A stretch of 39,389 nucleotides of DNA from Candidatus Thalassarchaeaceae archaeon (lineage in GTDB: Archaea > Thermoplasmatota > Poseidoniia > Poseidoniales > Thalassarchaeaceae), in assembly GCA_029250605.1 (NCBI GenBank), contig JAQXEZ010000003.1:1-39389 (forward strand). Direction: 5' to 3'. Below the pieces are notes generated by a model. It worked only from the letters and a program-made list of their open reading frames with translations, was not told the DNA's origin and ran no database searches. This document shows positions 24,501-32,369 of the stretch, in pieces. The translations under genes were made by a program, and so were the position numbers. The first letter of the stretch is position 1. Every line of letters begins with the position of its first letter.

Positions 24501-27472
24501 ATAACCCATTCACGGACATCGACGTCCTATGGCTGACTGAGACTCCCCATGAGTATGCTGACGACGACCCAGAAGCATATGGGCCCAGCACCTTCTTCAT
24601 CGAAGAAAGATCAGTGAACAACCACGCTACTAGCGGGCAGCACAACTGGGGGACATACACGGGCACTTCGAGAGAGACATTCGCAGTTCCTGCCACGCCG
24701 GGAATCCACCAAATGGTATTGCATACGGCCTTACACGGGGTCGAGACGAACGACAACCCGCTAAACATCTCCGTCGGCTACATTTCAGCAGAGTCATCGG
24801 GATTCAGCAGGACCGTTACAGACTGGGCCGAATCTGAGGGCAACGACAGCGCTCTAGTCGTATCGACAATGCCACTCCCCGTGGAGTCGGTTTCGGCACA
24901 GGGGTGGGTACGTCCAATCAGCCTCGATAACCAGTCAGCATTCCAGGACGACCCCAACGACAAGATGACCGCGTCTTGGTGGCACAACTTCTCTATCGAG
25001 GAAGCAACCGAGATCAGCATTTCGATGGACTCGTACGATAGTAGTGACTTGGACCTCTTCCTCTTCCGAGACGACGACGGAGACGGGGTCTTCTCCGCCG
25101 GAGAGGAGGTGACGAGGTCTTGGAGCGGGACGTCTTCGGAGTCCATCTCACAGACCAATCCGCAGGACGGCCTGTATGGAGTCGCAGTGCACGGTTGGTC
25201 AGTGGAGGGGGAGTCGTCAAGATTCTGGATCGACATAGAGGTGGTCGCCGGGTCATCACTAGAAGTCCCGTCATTCCACAACCTGAACGAATCCAGCATT
25301 GCGAGCACCTGGCCATCCGGTTCCGAGTCACTCGGGGGGATGGTTCCTGAGGGGGCACTCGAGCTGAACCTCAGCTTCCTGAGGCCCCCAGACGAGGGAA
25401 ACTGGACTGGCTTCATCGACATCGTGCTCGAAGGCGGTGCGATGATCAGGCTCCCCTACGAATACGAGCTAATCGAATTGGACCCCGAGATATCATTCAC
25501 CACTCCCGAGGACCAAACAGAGGCCAACTCCCAGGTGCCCATCAACCTCCATGCTGTGGACATAGGAATCGGCTTCAACATCTCAGCACTGTCTTGGACT
25601 TGGCCTGGCAACAACACGACATTCTCGGCTAACTCGGTATGGGGACTGGCGACCAACGGCAGCCTTCACGACCTAACACACGTCTGGAACGGGATAGTGA
25701 ATGAAACCGCACCACCCCTCCTAAGGGAGGCATGGGTAAACGCGACGCTACCAGCAACCGAGCAGTGGTTCCAATTCCAAGCCTCGGTATCAGATGCGTC
25801 CGGTCGCCACGCCGAATCCCACTTGGCGGTCTCCTACGACGCAACTTCCCCAATGCTGGCAGTCCACGGCGTTCCTTGGATATCTGTTTCCTCGACTCTG
25901 GAATACCAGATACAGACAGAGCCAGGGGCACTCTTGGTCTTGGATGGCGAAGTTATCCCTACGAACTCCACTGGTTTCGCAAACATTACCACGGAATTGG
26001 AGGTGTCTTCATTGGGCCTTCACGAAGACTCCGTTGATCAGTACTTCTTCTACCACAACGCCGGCCAAAACGACTTCTCGATTACGTCCACCGATAACGC
26101 GGGCAACTCCGCAAACACATCCTTCCAAGTCATCCACGACCCAAACCCGCCATCGGATGTCTCCCTTATCTCCATAAAGGACCAAGCTTACTACTTGTAC
26201 GGCCCAGATGACCTCCAATCCCCAATAAACATCACAAGTGGGGAACTCATCCTTGAGATTCCAGCAGATGCAATGGAATGGTGCGTTTTCATCCTATACT
26301 TCTCATGGGTCCAGACATCCGATTGCACCCTAGAGGACGAACCCCCAACGGTCCTAAACGAAAGCACGGGTTTCCCCATGCCAGGAAATTCCCAATACCC
26401 ATCCACCAGGGCCGTTTCGGTGCCGCTGGAACTAGATGGCTTGGGAGAGGGGGAAATCGGAATCACAATCACACTAGAGGACTGGGCGGGGAACTCCTAT
26501 CAGCACAATTGGTCCCTAGTGATGGACTCGACCCCTCCGGATGTCTCATGGGCACTATCGCCATCGAATGGGGACACCCTCAATGACCACTTCCAGAACC
26601 TGTCTTGGTGGTCATCAGAGGACGTCTCTCTCTGGGTATCTGTCAATGGGGAAGCGCTAACTGAACAATTCGGCTCTGAGGGAGTCCAATCCATCATCCT
26701 CAATACAACCGGGACCCAGGCCTTCTGCATTCATGCCACAGACCGTACCATCGAGCAGGAGAATCGCAACTCATTCCATGAGTGCAGGATTTTCGAACTC
26801 CCCGAGAGCAGTTACGACACCGCGGTCTCGGGCGGCAACCAACACTTAGTCTCTCTCGACAGCGTGGAGATATTTCTCGACAGACACCATTCCCAAGAGG
26901 TCCGGTGGACCAGCCTGACAACAGGAGAAACCGGCGTCATTGGGCCCGGAGAAGGCACATCCTCCCTGTCACTGGACCTAGTCGAAGGCACCAACGACTT
27001 CGTCATCGAGATCGACTCCCTCGATAGCACAGACTCGTACTCTGTTTCCATAGACCGAGACTCCACGCCCCCTGAATTGGAGTTCAACGAGGAGCCATAC
27101 CAGGGTTCGACCCTAACGACGCTCAGGGAGGTTTCAGGCCATTGCGAGGAAGGCCTCCTGGTAAGAATCAGCAGCCAAGTTCAATCCAGAGACATAATTT
27201 GTCCCGAAGGCGGCCAGTTCTCAATCAACATCACAGTACCAGGGGGCGCGGGGCAGCACGTTATCGAGGGATTCTCCATGGATCGCGCGAAGAACACCCA
27301 ATCTTACCAGATCGAGGTATTAAAGCAAGATTGGATCGACTGGGCCATTGATGATGCCCAGTCCTCTGGAACCATGCTCTGGGTCTTCTCAGCAGGGGCT
27401 GTTTCCGTATTCTCCGCTATCGTCGTCTTCACCCTTAGGATCTCGGGCAGAAGGGCCAGGGATGCGGAATAG
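21503..27472 (+). CDS. Giant membrane-anchored subtilisin-like (S8) serine protease
   Basis: 1989 residues from a GTG start. A signal peptide (RRRLVPLVLALLISSSLPSI) is followed by a propeptide-like region. The S8 domain has Asp184 (VADTGVDFGHPDL), His387 (SHGTLCASA), the oxyanion Asn491 (AIGNGGHG) and Ser573 (GGTSLATPVVAGL). About 200 residues separate Asp and His, against roughly 30-40 in subtilisin; this insert carries the Ca-loop-like DTDGDGLWD (331-339). Downstream lie strand-rich modules, another acidic DxDxD loop (near residue 790), a PPC-like domain (LDLFLFRDDDGDGVFSAGEE, around 1185) and Ig-like repeats with SVTDNAGN-type motifs. One TM helix near the C-terminus and a short basic tail (RISGRRARDAE) anchor it. 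It would digest extracellular protein at the cell surface. Numerous N-glycosylation sequons fit an external location. Confidence 0.93.
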   Translation: MRRRLVPLVLALLISSSLPSIASDGLTSNGTSSEDITPFSSEELITFANPWIDDSLLNRADSGQEEVRVTAITSSLAHLDSWQRKTGSIERQAPPGPGESMSQSDPISTGIDHRTFWVNSSLLLKLPSVPGMIALLDAERSPEPYGVIPTGPAPNTVRTGEIHGANDAWGMGYSGEGLIVAVADTGVDFGHPDLNGTQARVEYDNSTYHGWPLMLDHNSMYTWLVDGNAYPESSTWYADTSSIDFDNNSDGLLDESGFNISGVNESLSGEYHLGEHPDWRLQEKAGGDVPILVVDDRVSGLYETVWPDTDRDDWFGNETPMRPGEETSGRDTDGDGLWDISAGLVYWVSDGVNGVPYGETYSARHGYSNRIAGPGNLTLFMLESGSHGTLCASAISAQGVIDDGRVLGMAPNATISSIGNHYSGGHSLDAWRFIAEGYDGDPTTPDQPHIGSFSFGYSSVDDSGSDGYSLYLDWITRVYNSNASYAVAIGNGGHGFGTTKVPGAAHGVFSVGAFSSRSSDSWGQSAPWSNRGPNVVGRMDPDIVSVGWSATGDMPLNSYDNANQAWTSWGGTSLATPVVAGLLALVEQAWLEERGEHPNSQELRDFVLSTADDRGYEPFVQGGGWMNASRAVRTLEGYNGSWSASPAQWNTGWFHGKHRDANLNSILPGESQTFDVQFSNPSDSDIQLNLTPVSFQPLAHEVLVWNSTGNGTGGGENDTWDGHQGDRPDLLIPIHITNDSAYQLPLETVQFRARATIQYDAFDHDLDRSSMERVYLEVFRWSDFDGDGQYHNDTDSDGMVDESEWEDSEELEEVTYWWSHGPQAEVRVGLPFEDARDGLLLGVWRYDDSPSGLDPVRIEVDWTSFGVAEDEWISVSDSIQIEAGTELSVPVVISVPDDATPGLHQHGIKVASELESVENSSRDWTLPIVTNVPWAGPFTLLPKPLDGNPDNQTLYSESWISGAMRWGWRPESGDWRFLTVDWPEELDEEGVVILDVDWDDNPFTDIDVLWLTETPHEYADDDPEAYGPSTFFIEERSVNNHATSGQHNWGTYTGTSRETFAVPATPGIHQMVLHTALHGVETNDNPLNISVGYISAESSGFSRTVTDWAESEGNDSALVVSTMPLPVESVSAQGWVRPISLDNQSAFQDDPNDKMTASWWHNFSIEEATEISISMDSYDSSDLDLFLFRDDDGDGVFSAGEEVTRSWSGTSSESISQTNPQDGLYGVAVHGWSVEGESSRFWIDIEVVAGSSLEVPSFHNLNESSIASTWPSGSESLGGMVPEGALELNLSFLRPPDEGNWTGFIDIVLEGGAMIRLPYEYELIELDPEISFTTPEDQTEANSQVPINLHAVDIGIGFNISALSWTWPGNNTTFSANSVWGLATNGSLHDLTHVWNGIVNETAPPLLREAWVNATLPATEQWFQFQASVSDASGRHAESHLAVSYDATSPMLAVHGVPWISVSSTLEYQIQTEPGALLVLDGEVIPTNSTGFANITTELEVSSLGLHEDSVDQYFFYHNAGQNDFSITSTDNAGNSANTSFQVIHDPNPPSDVSLISIKDQAYYLYGPDDLQSPINITSGELILEIPADAMEWCVFILYFSWVQTSDCTLEDEPPTVLNESTGFPMPGNSQYPSTRAVSVPLELDGLGEGEIGITITLEDWAGNSYQHNWSLVMDSTPPDVSWALSPSNGDTLNDHFQNLSWWSSEDVSLWVSVNGEALTEQFGSEGVQSIILNTTGTQAFCIHATDRTIEQENRNSFHECRIFELPESSYDTAVSGGNQHLVSLDSVEIFLDRHHSQEVRWTSLTTGETGVIGPGEGTSSLSLDLVEGTNDFVIEIDSLDSTDSYSVSIDRDSTPPELEFNEEPYQGSTLTTLREVSGHCEEGLLVRISSQVQSRDIICPEGGQFSINITVPGGAGQHVIEGFSMDRAKNTQSYQIEVLKQDWIDWAIDDAQSSGTMLWVFSAGAVSVFSAIVVFTLRISGRRARDAE

Positions 27473-27514
27473 CCCTACCCAAACCTCATGTCTCCCCCAC
27501 CGCTGGAATGACAC

Positions 27515-28363
27515 ATGGCAATACGATCAGTCGGAGTAGTTGGCTCCGGGCAGATGGGTAACGGGATAGCACAGGTTGCAGCCTGCTGCGGAATGGAAGT
27601 GACAATGGTGGATATCAAACAGGAGTTCCTGGACAGGGGGAACTCGGCGATATCAAACTCTCTGGACAAACTCGTTTCGAAGGAGCGGATGAGCCGAGAA
27701 GAAGCAGATTCGGCATTCTCCAGGATTTCCTCATCCGTGGGTCTAGAATCCCTTTCGGACTGCGATCTGGTCGTGGAGGCAATTCCAGAGATTCCCGACC
27801 TGAAGTTCTCGACATTCAGCAAACTGGATTCGATATGCAAGCCCCAGGCAATCCTAGCCAGCAACACCTCTAGCATTTCCATAAATGAGATTGCGAGACA
27901 CACGAAGAGGGCTGACAGGGTGATTGGGATGCACTTCATGAACCCAGTGCCGATAATGAAACTGGTCGAGATTATCAACGGCAGCGAAACCTCAGAAGAA
28001 GTGACCTCCGATGTCGTCTCTGCATCCGAGGAGATGGGAAAGATCCCCCTATCTTGCCAAGACTCTCCCGGTTTCGTAAGCAACAGGATACTCATGCCAA
28101 TGATCAACGAAGCAATCCTCACCCTCCAGGAGGGTGTCGCTGAACCAGAAGCGATCGATGGGATCATGAAACTGGGGATGAACCACCCAATAGGGCCCCT
28201 CGCACTGGCCGACTTGATCGGTTTGGATACCGTACTGCACATCATGCACGTTCTGCAAGAGGGAATGTCAAGCGACAAGTACTCACCTGCAGATCTGCTA
28301 GTCGAGATGGTAGAAGGGGGAAAACTAGGGAGAAAGTCAGGGTCCGGTTTCTACCAGTACTAA
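27515..28363 (+). CDS. 3-hydroxyacyl-CoA (3-hydroxybutyryl-CoA) dehydrogenase
   Basis: 282 residues, the length of a stand-alone NAD(P)-dependent enzyme oxidising 3-hydroxyacyl-CoA to 3-ketoacyl-CoA. The Rossmann motif GVVGSGQMGNGIAQ is at 7-20. It is followed by SNTSS, the catalytic His140 in GMHFMNPVP with its partner Glu152 (His-x11-Glu, the family's dyad spacing), DSPGFVSNRIL, and the C-terminal domain ending GRKSGSGFYQY. It works in fatty-acid beta-oxidation, probably with the acyl-CoA dehydrogenase at 17440-18687, though the two are not in one operon. It lies 42 nt after the protease gene. A hairpin with a T-tract follows its stop. Confidence 0.95.
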   Translation: MAIRSVGVVGSGQMGNGIAQVAACCGMEVTMVDIKQEFLDRGNSAISNSLDKLVSKERMSREEADSAFSRISSSVGLESLSDCDLVVEAIPEIPDLKFSTFSKLDSICKPQAILASNTSSISINEIARHTKRADRVIGMHFMNPVPIMKLVEIINGSETSEEVTSDVVSASEEMGKIPLSCQDSPGFVSNRILMPMINEAILTLQEGVAEPEAIDGIMKLGMNHPIGPLALADLIGLDTVLHIMHVLQEGMSSDKYSPADLLVEMVEGGKLGRKSGSGFYQY

Positions 28364-28367
28364 AACG

Positions 28368-28391
28368 ACACACTCGCGTGCGGTGTGTTTT
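28368..28391 (+). terminator. Hairpin plus T-tract after the dehydrogenase gene
   Basis: ACACAC (28368-28373) pairs with GTGTGT (28383-28388) around a 9-base GC-rich loop and runs into TTTT (28388-28391), four bases after the stop codon. It looks like an intrinsic terminator. It is the only such hairpin noticed behind a gene in this window. Confidence 0.5.
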
Positions 28392-28441
28392 CAGCACCAT
28401 TTTTCACCAACCTTCAAGACTCCCCAGCCCACGGAAGAGTC

Positions 28442-31400
28442 ATGGGAAGATATGCGAAAAGCTCCCGGGTAGTCATCGCCCTCATGATGATCAGTGCGAT
28501 CTCAGCACAAGCCCTGGCTGATGATGACGCTGGCTCTGGTGGAGATGCGGGGGACTCCAGCAGCAACGCAACACCGCTTGGCGCGTACAATGGCACATAC
28601 TACGGAAACCTGAGCAGTGGGGATGAGGATTGGTACTCAATCAATATGCCAAATGGCACTGGCATCGCCGCAAGCTTGAGCTTCTCAAACAGTGCCGGAA
28701 TCGACTTCGATCTATACCTCTATGACTCCAGCAATTACTCCATAGACTACTCTTGGTTCTCCGACCCAGTCGAGAACGTAACGTCCAACGGCTCAAGCGT
28801 CGGAGGCACAACTGTAACGCTATGGGTCGACGCATTCACAGGTAGCGGGAGCTACACCCTCGAAATCTGGATCTTCCAGGAGAACCAGGGCCCGCCACAG
28901 AATGATGCGGGCACCGGATCCGACTCGGGAGACTCGCCCACGACTGCCACCATAATCAGCAGCTCTAACCAAACCCTAACGGGTTGGATATCGGATGCAT
29001 GGGACGGCCAGGACTGGTACAACATTTCCATTCCTGCAGCCACCGGCATTTCCGTGTCAATGAGTTTCCCAAACGGGACATCCTCCAACACCCAGCTAGC
29101 CCTAATCGACTCAACAGGAAATTACTACGTGAACTATCCGAACAGCCCCGACTCCTCTTCCCCCTACGAGGTAAATAGCAGCGCTGCAAACGTAGCCGGG
29201 GACAGCGTCTTCATCCGAGTCTACACCACTGCAGACGAAGGAAACTACAGCCTTGCCATTACGCTATTCTCAACATCGGGACAGCCCGGTTCGTCCCAGG
29301 ACGATGCTGGCTCGGGAGAGGATGCTGGAGATACTCTGGGCACCGCTCTATCGGTCAACATGTCTGGAAATACTACTACATTCCAGGGTTGGGTCGATGA
29401 GAACTGGGACGAAAACGACTACTTCGCCATTGACGTCCCCATGAATTGGACGTCATGGGCGTCCGTTTCATGGAACAACTCCTCTGCAGACTTGGACCTG
29501 TACATGTACTCGTCATCGGGAAGTTCACTGGACTATTCCGCAAGCAGCTTCGATAATCCGGAGGAGGTCTCCGGAAACTCGTCATCCATCGGAGGGACCA
29601 CAATCTACTACCGAGTCCTTGTCTACTCGGGTTCGGATGTGGACTACAATTTGACAATCGGAGTTGCCAATCTGTCAGACAGCCCTGCATACAATCAGAA
29701 TGACGCTAACTCTGGAGGGGATGCAGGGGACGTCTTCTCAGATGCTCTGGCTCTCTCTGCAAATAACAGCACACACTATGGTTGGATTTCAGACTCAGCG
29801 GACAATGCCGACATATATTCCGTATCCATCCCGCCAGGATACGCAATCACGGCAGATTTGTCATGGAACAACTCTGGAAACAACTTCGACCTTGGCCTAT
29901 ATGATGAAGCGCAGTCCATGATTGACTCAAGCCTCTACGACAATCCCGAGACCGTGAGTAGCGGTTCAACCGATGTTAGCAACACAACCGTGTACATACT
30001 TGTCCAGTCATCCTCAGGTTGGTGGGGCAATGGAGGGGAGGGCGACTACACACTCAACATCACCCTCATCAACCAGTCAGAGATACCCGGACTCAACCAG
30101 AACGACGCATACACTGGGGGAGACGCCGGTGACGAATACTCCAATGCAACGCCTCTGGTGAACGCAACACCGGGCTCATCGATCTGGCCCGGATACGTTG
30201 ACAGCGGCTCGGACAACTATGACTACTACCAGGTATACATCCCAGTAGACCATGGAATCACAGCGGAACTCTCACCCGGCTACGGGCAATCCGCCTGGCT
30301 AACCCTAGCTCTCTATGACAGTGCGAACAGCCAGGTCGACTACGACTACTCCTCGAACCCCACACAGTCAGTGTCTTCCAATGGCACGGGAGCAAACCTC
30401 GGAGGCACGAACGTTGTCATAGAGGTCAGGGCATACGACGGAGGGGATCAGTACAACCTCTCACTATGGATTTTCAGCCTAGATGCAGATGGGGACGGAT
30501 TCTACGATGAAGACGAGTACGCATGCGGCTCCGATCCATACGACAATTCCAGCGTTCCAACCGACACCGATGCCGACGGGATATGCGACCCATTGGACGA
30601 GGACATCGACGGGGATGGCGTGGACAACGCGAACGACTCGTTCCCCGATGACGCGAACGAGACATCAGACAACGACGGGGATGGGACTGGTGACAACTCA
30701 GACCTAGATGACGACAACGACGGCTGGAGCGATTCGGCCGAGTACTCGTGCGGCACCGATGGCTACGACTCAGACTCATTCCCCGACGACCTAGACTCCG
30801 ATGGTATTTGCGACATCCTCGATGAGGACATCGATGGCGATGGCTACGACAACCCCTCCGACAGCTTCGACTACGACCCCAGCGAGTGGAACGACACTGA
30901 CTCCGATGGGATCGGGGACAACTCGGACGGGGACGATGATGGAGACGGCTTCTACGATGGGGTGGAGGTCGACTGCCTGTCCGACCCATTGGACCCCTCG
31001 TCCACCCCGGACGACACAGACTCAGACGGGGTGTGCGACGAGCTCGACGACGACGTCGATGGCGATGGGATAGGGAACGACCTAGACGACTTCCCGTTCG
31101 ACGACTCCGAGAGCACCGACACCGACGGCGATGGAATCGGCGACTCATCCGATCCTGACGACGACAACGACGGCTACCAGGATGCATTCGACGCCTTCCC
31201 ACTCGACTCTAGCGAGTGGAACGACAACGATGGCGACCTAGTCGGGGACAACTCTGACCCTGACGACGACAACGACGGCTGGGACGACGTGGACGAGGCC
31301 AATTGCGGCACCAACCCATCACTGATCCAATCCGCACCGGACGACTGGGACGGCGACCGGCTGTGCGACGTGGTCGACCCAGACGACGACAACGACGCTT

Positions 31401-32128
31401 GGAACGACTCCATTGACGCATTCCCCTTCGATCCCAACGAGTGGGACGACCTCGATGGCGACAACCAAGGGTCAAACTCGGATCCCGATGACGATGGCGA
31501 TGGCTGGAGCGACTCGGACGAACTCAGCATCTGCGGGACCGACCCCCGCGACCAACAATCGATCCCAGCAGACTTCGACGGAGACAGGATTTGCGACAAC
31601 CTCGATGATGATGACGACAACGACCTGGTCCTCGACTTCGACGACGCATTCCCACTCGACCCCACCGAGACAAAGGACACCGATGGGGATGGGCAGGGGG
31701 ATGGCGATGATGCAGACGACGACAACGATGGTTGGGCAGATTCGACGGAGGCCGTATGCGAGACCTCTCCGATCGCCTCCAGCGAGGTTCCCGCAGACTT
31801 CGATGGCGACCTGACATGCGACCTAATAGACCCAGACGACGACAACGACGGCGTCATCGACCAGGAAGACGCATTCCCGTACGACTCAGAGGAATGGGTC
31901 GACAGGAACTCGGACGGACTGGGGGACAACGGGCACCCACTTACCGTAATGGACAAGATGAAGCTAAACCCGGGAATCTCCATCATTGCGATCGGCAGCG
32001 TATCCGCCATGCTATCCGCAACCATGGCATTCCTGTTCGGCAGGAGCAGGCTCAGGGAGCAATTCGACGATGACCAAGGATGGGGCGACGAAGAAGACGA
32101 TTACTACGAAGAATGGGAGTACCAGTAA
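28442..32128 (+). CDS. Giant surface protein with five PPC domains and thrombospondin-3 stalk
   Basis: 1228 residues from the ATG at 28442. A signal peptide (SSRVVIALMMISAISAQALA) is followed by five tandem pre-peptidase C-terminal (PPC)-like beta-sandwich units. Each opens with an acidic QNDAGxGxDAGD-type block; units begin near 28520, 28898, 29297, 29696 and 30098, a period of 126-134 residues. Next comes a long stretch of Asp/Asn-rich thrombospondin type 3 calcium-binding repeats (30479-31933). A 13-residue motif (HPLTVMDKMKLNP) precedes a single TM helix, and an acidic cytoplasmic tail (EEDDYYEEWEYQ) ends the protein. It is probably a rigid Ca-stabilised adhesin or surface scaffold. PPC domains often bind extracellular polymers or assist protease secretion. 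Many N-x-S/T sites suggest glycosylation. Confidence 0.9.
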   Translation: MGRYAKSSRVVIALMMISAISAQALADDDAGSGGDAGDSSSNATPLGAYNGTYYGNLSSGDEDWYSINMPNGTGIAASLSFSNSAGIDFDLYLYDSSNYSIDYSWFSDPVENVTSNGSSVGGTTVTLWVDAFTGSGSYTLEIWIFQENQGPPQNDAGTGSDSGDSPTTATIISSSNQTLTGWISDAWDGQDWYNISIPAATGISVSMSFPNGTSSNTQLALIDSTGNYYVNYPNSPDSSSPYEVNSSAANVAGDSVFIRVYTTADEGNYSLAITLFSTSGQPGSSQDDAGSGEDAGDTLGTALSVNMSGNTTTFQGWVDENWDENDYFAIDVPMNWTSWASVSWNNSSADLDLYMYSSSGSSLDYSASSFDNPEEVSGNSSSIGGTTIYYRVLVYSGSDVDYNLTIGVANLSDSPAYNQNDANSGGDAGDVFSDALALSANNSTHYGWISDSADNADIYSVSIPPGYAITADLSWNNSGNNFDLGLYDEAQSMIDSSLYDNPETVSSGSTDVSNTTVYILVQSSSGWWGNGGEGDYTLNITLINQSEIPGLNQNDAYTGGDAGDEYSNATPLVNATPGSSIWPGYVDSGSDNYDYYQVYIPVDHGITAELSPGYGQSAWLTLALYDSANSQVDYDYSSNPTQSVSSNGTGANLGGTNVVIEVRAYDGGDQYNLSLWIFSLDADGDGFYDEDEYACGSDPYDNSSVPTDTDADGICDPLDEDIDGDGVDNANDSFPDDANETSDNDGDGTGDNSDLDDDNDGWSDSAEYSCGTDGYDSDSFPDDLDSDGICDILDEDIDGDGYDNPSDSFDYDPSEWNDTDSDGIGDNSDGDDDGDGFYDGVEVDCLSDPLDPSSTPDDTDSDGVCDELDDDVDGDGIGNDLDDFPFDDSESTDTDGDGIGDSSDPDDDNDGYQDAFDAFPLDSSEWNDNDGDLVGDNSDPDDDNDGWDDVDEANCGTNPSLIQSAPDDWDGDRLCDVVDPDDDNDAWNDSIDAFPFDPNEWDDLDGDNQGSNSDPDDDGDGWSDSDELSICGTDPRDQQSIPADFDGDRICDNLDDDDDNDLVLDFDDAFPLDPTETKDTDGDGQGDGDDADDDNDGWADSTEAVCETSPIASSEVPADFDGDLTCDLIDPDDDNDGVIDQEDAFPYDSEEWVDRNSDGLGDNGHPLTVMDKMKLNPGISIIAIGSVSAMLSATMAFLFGRSRLREQFDDDQGWGDEEDDYYEEWEYQ
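28520..30478 (+). repeat. Five tandem PPC-like domain repeats
   Basis: These are coding repeats inside the preceding gene. The opening blocks DDDAGSGGDAGD, QNDAGTGSDSGD, QDDAGSGEDAGD, QNDANSGGDAGD and QNDAYTGGDAGD are clearly homologous. The last four starts are spaced 399, 399 and 402 bases apart, indicating duplication of whole domains. Confidence 0.85.
30479..31933 (+). repeat. Thrombospondin type 3-like Ca-binding repeats (first protein)
   Basis: The protein pattern alternates DxDxDGxxD loops with a CGTDPxxxxSxPxDxDxDGxCD unit and a DAFPxDxxEW unit. The DNA repeats GACGACGACAACGACGG and close variants many times. The reverse strand shows long Arg- or Ser-rich open frames here that are artefacts of this composition. 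Confidence 0.9.
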
Positions 32129-32137
32129 TAATTAGTG

Positions 32138-32165
32138 TACTTTTTGCACTTTGTGTATTTTTTTT
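32138..32165 (+). terminator. T-rich terminator region of the first surface protein
   Basis: Starting ten bases after the stop codon there are T5 (32141-32145) and T8 (32158-32165) tracts. Archaeal RNA polymerase terminates at such U-rich tracts without a hairpin. It probably separates this gene from the next surface-protein operon. Confidence 0.55.
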
Positions 32166-32198
32166 ACTACAATATCCAATATTCACATTGACAATAAA

Positions 32199-32266
32199 TT
32201 TCCCTATAACGTAAGAAAATAATGATAAAATTTCCTATATTCGTAATAATTTTCCTAATCTGGTAA
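32199..32266 (+). repeat. Three direct 16-bp repeats, candidate regulator sites
   Basis: TTTCCCTATAACGTAA (32199-32214), TTTCCTATATTCGTAA (32231-32246) and TTTCCTAATCTGGTAA (32251-32266) share TTTCC at the start and GTAA at the end with a fixed length of 16. Start-to-start spacing is 32 and 20 bases. They lie 95-162 nt upstream of the next surface protein and could bind a transcription factor. AT-rich sequence makes chance similarity possible. Confidence 0.5.
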
Positions 32267-32293
32267 TATATTTAGTGTATTTTACCGGATTAG
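32255..32293 (+). repeat. Imperfect inverted repeat, 16-base arms
   Basis: Arms 32255-32270 (CTAATCTGGTAATATA) and 32278-32293 (TATTTTACCGGATTAG) pair with one G-U and one mismatch around loop TTTAGTG. The left arm overlaps the third direct repeat. No T-tract follows on either strand, so it looks like a protein-binding palindrome or RNA hairpin rather than a terminator. Confidence 0.6.
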
Positions 32294-32326
32294 TGAAAAT
32301 ATGAAAAAGTGAGCATTTTGAGAGAT

Positions 32327-32336
32327 GTTTATATTT
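32327..32336 (+). promoter_or_regulatory. TATA box of the second surface-protein operon
   Basis: GTTTATATTT is the best TATA box in the window. A start about 26 nt downstream falls near 32358-32361, so translation could begin leaderless at a GTG (32361) or after a leader of about 10 nt at the ATG (32370). Confidence 0.7.
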
Positions 32337-32352
32337 GATACAAGTCGTGATA

Positions 32353-32365
32353 GTCACTAAGTGAC
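32353..32365 (+). promoter_or_regulatory. Perfect palindrome at the predicted transcription start
   Basis: GTCACTAAGTGAC has perfect 5-base arms around TAA. It covers the expected transcription start of the second surface-protein operon, a position where archaeal repressors block polymerase. It is a candidate operator; no regulator gene is identified in the window. Confidence 0.4.
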
Positions 32366-32369
32366 GCCT

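Noticed and set aside
23959-25422. Two minus-strand open frames of 269 and 214 codons inside the protease gene
   Set aside because: They are Ser/Thr-rich shadows of the plus-strand gene, which has continuous domain structure through this region.
30474-32025. Long Arg-rich and Ser-rich open frames opposite the thrombospondin repeats
   Set aside because: GAC/AAC-rich repeat DNA has few stop codons on the other strand. The products are low-complexity Arg or Ser strings without any fold.
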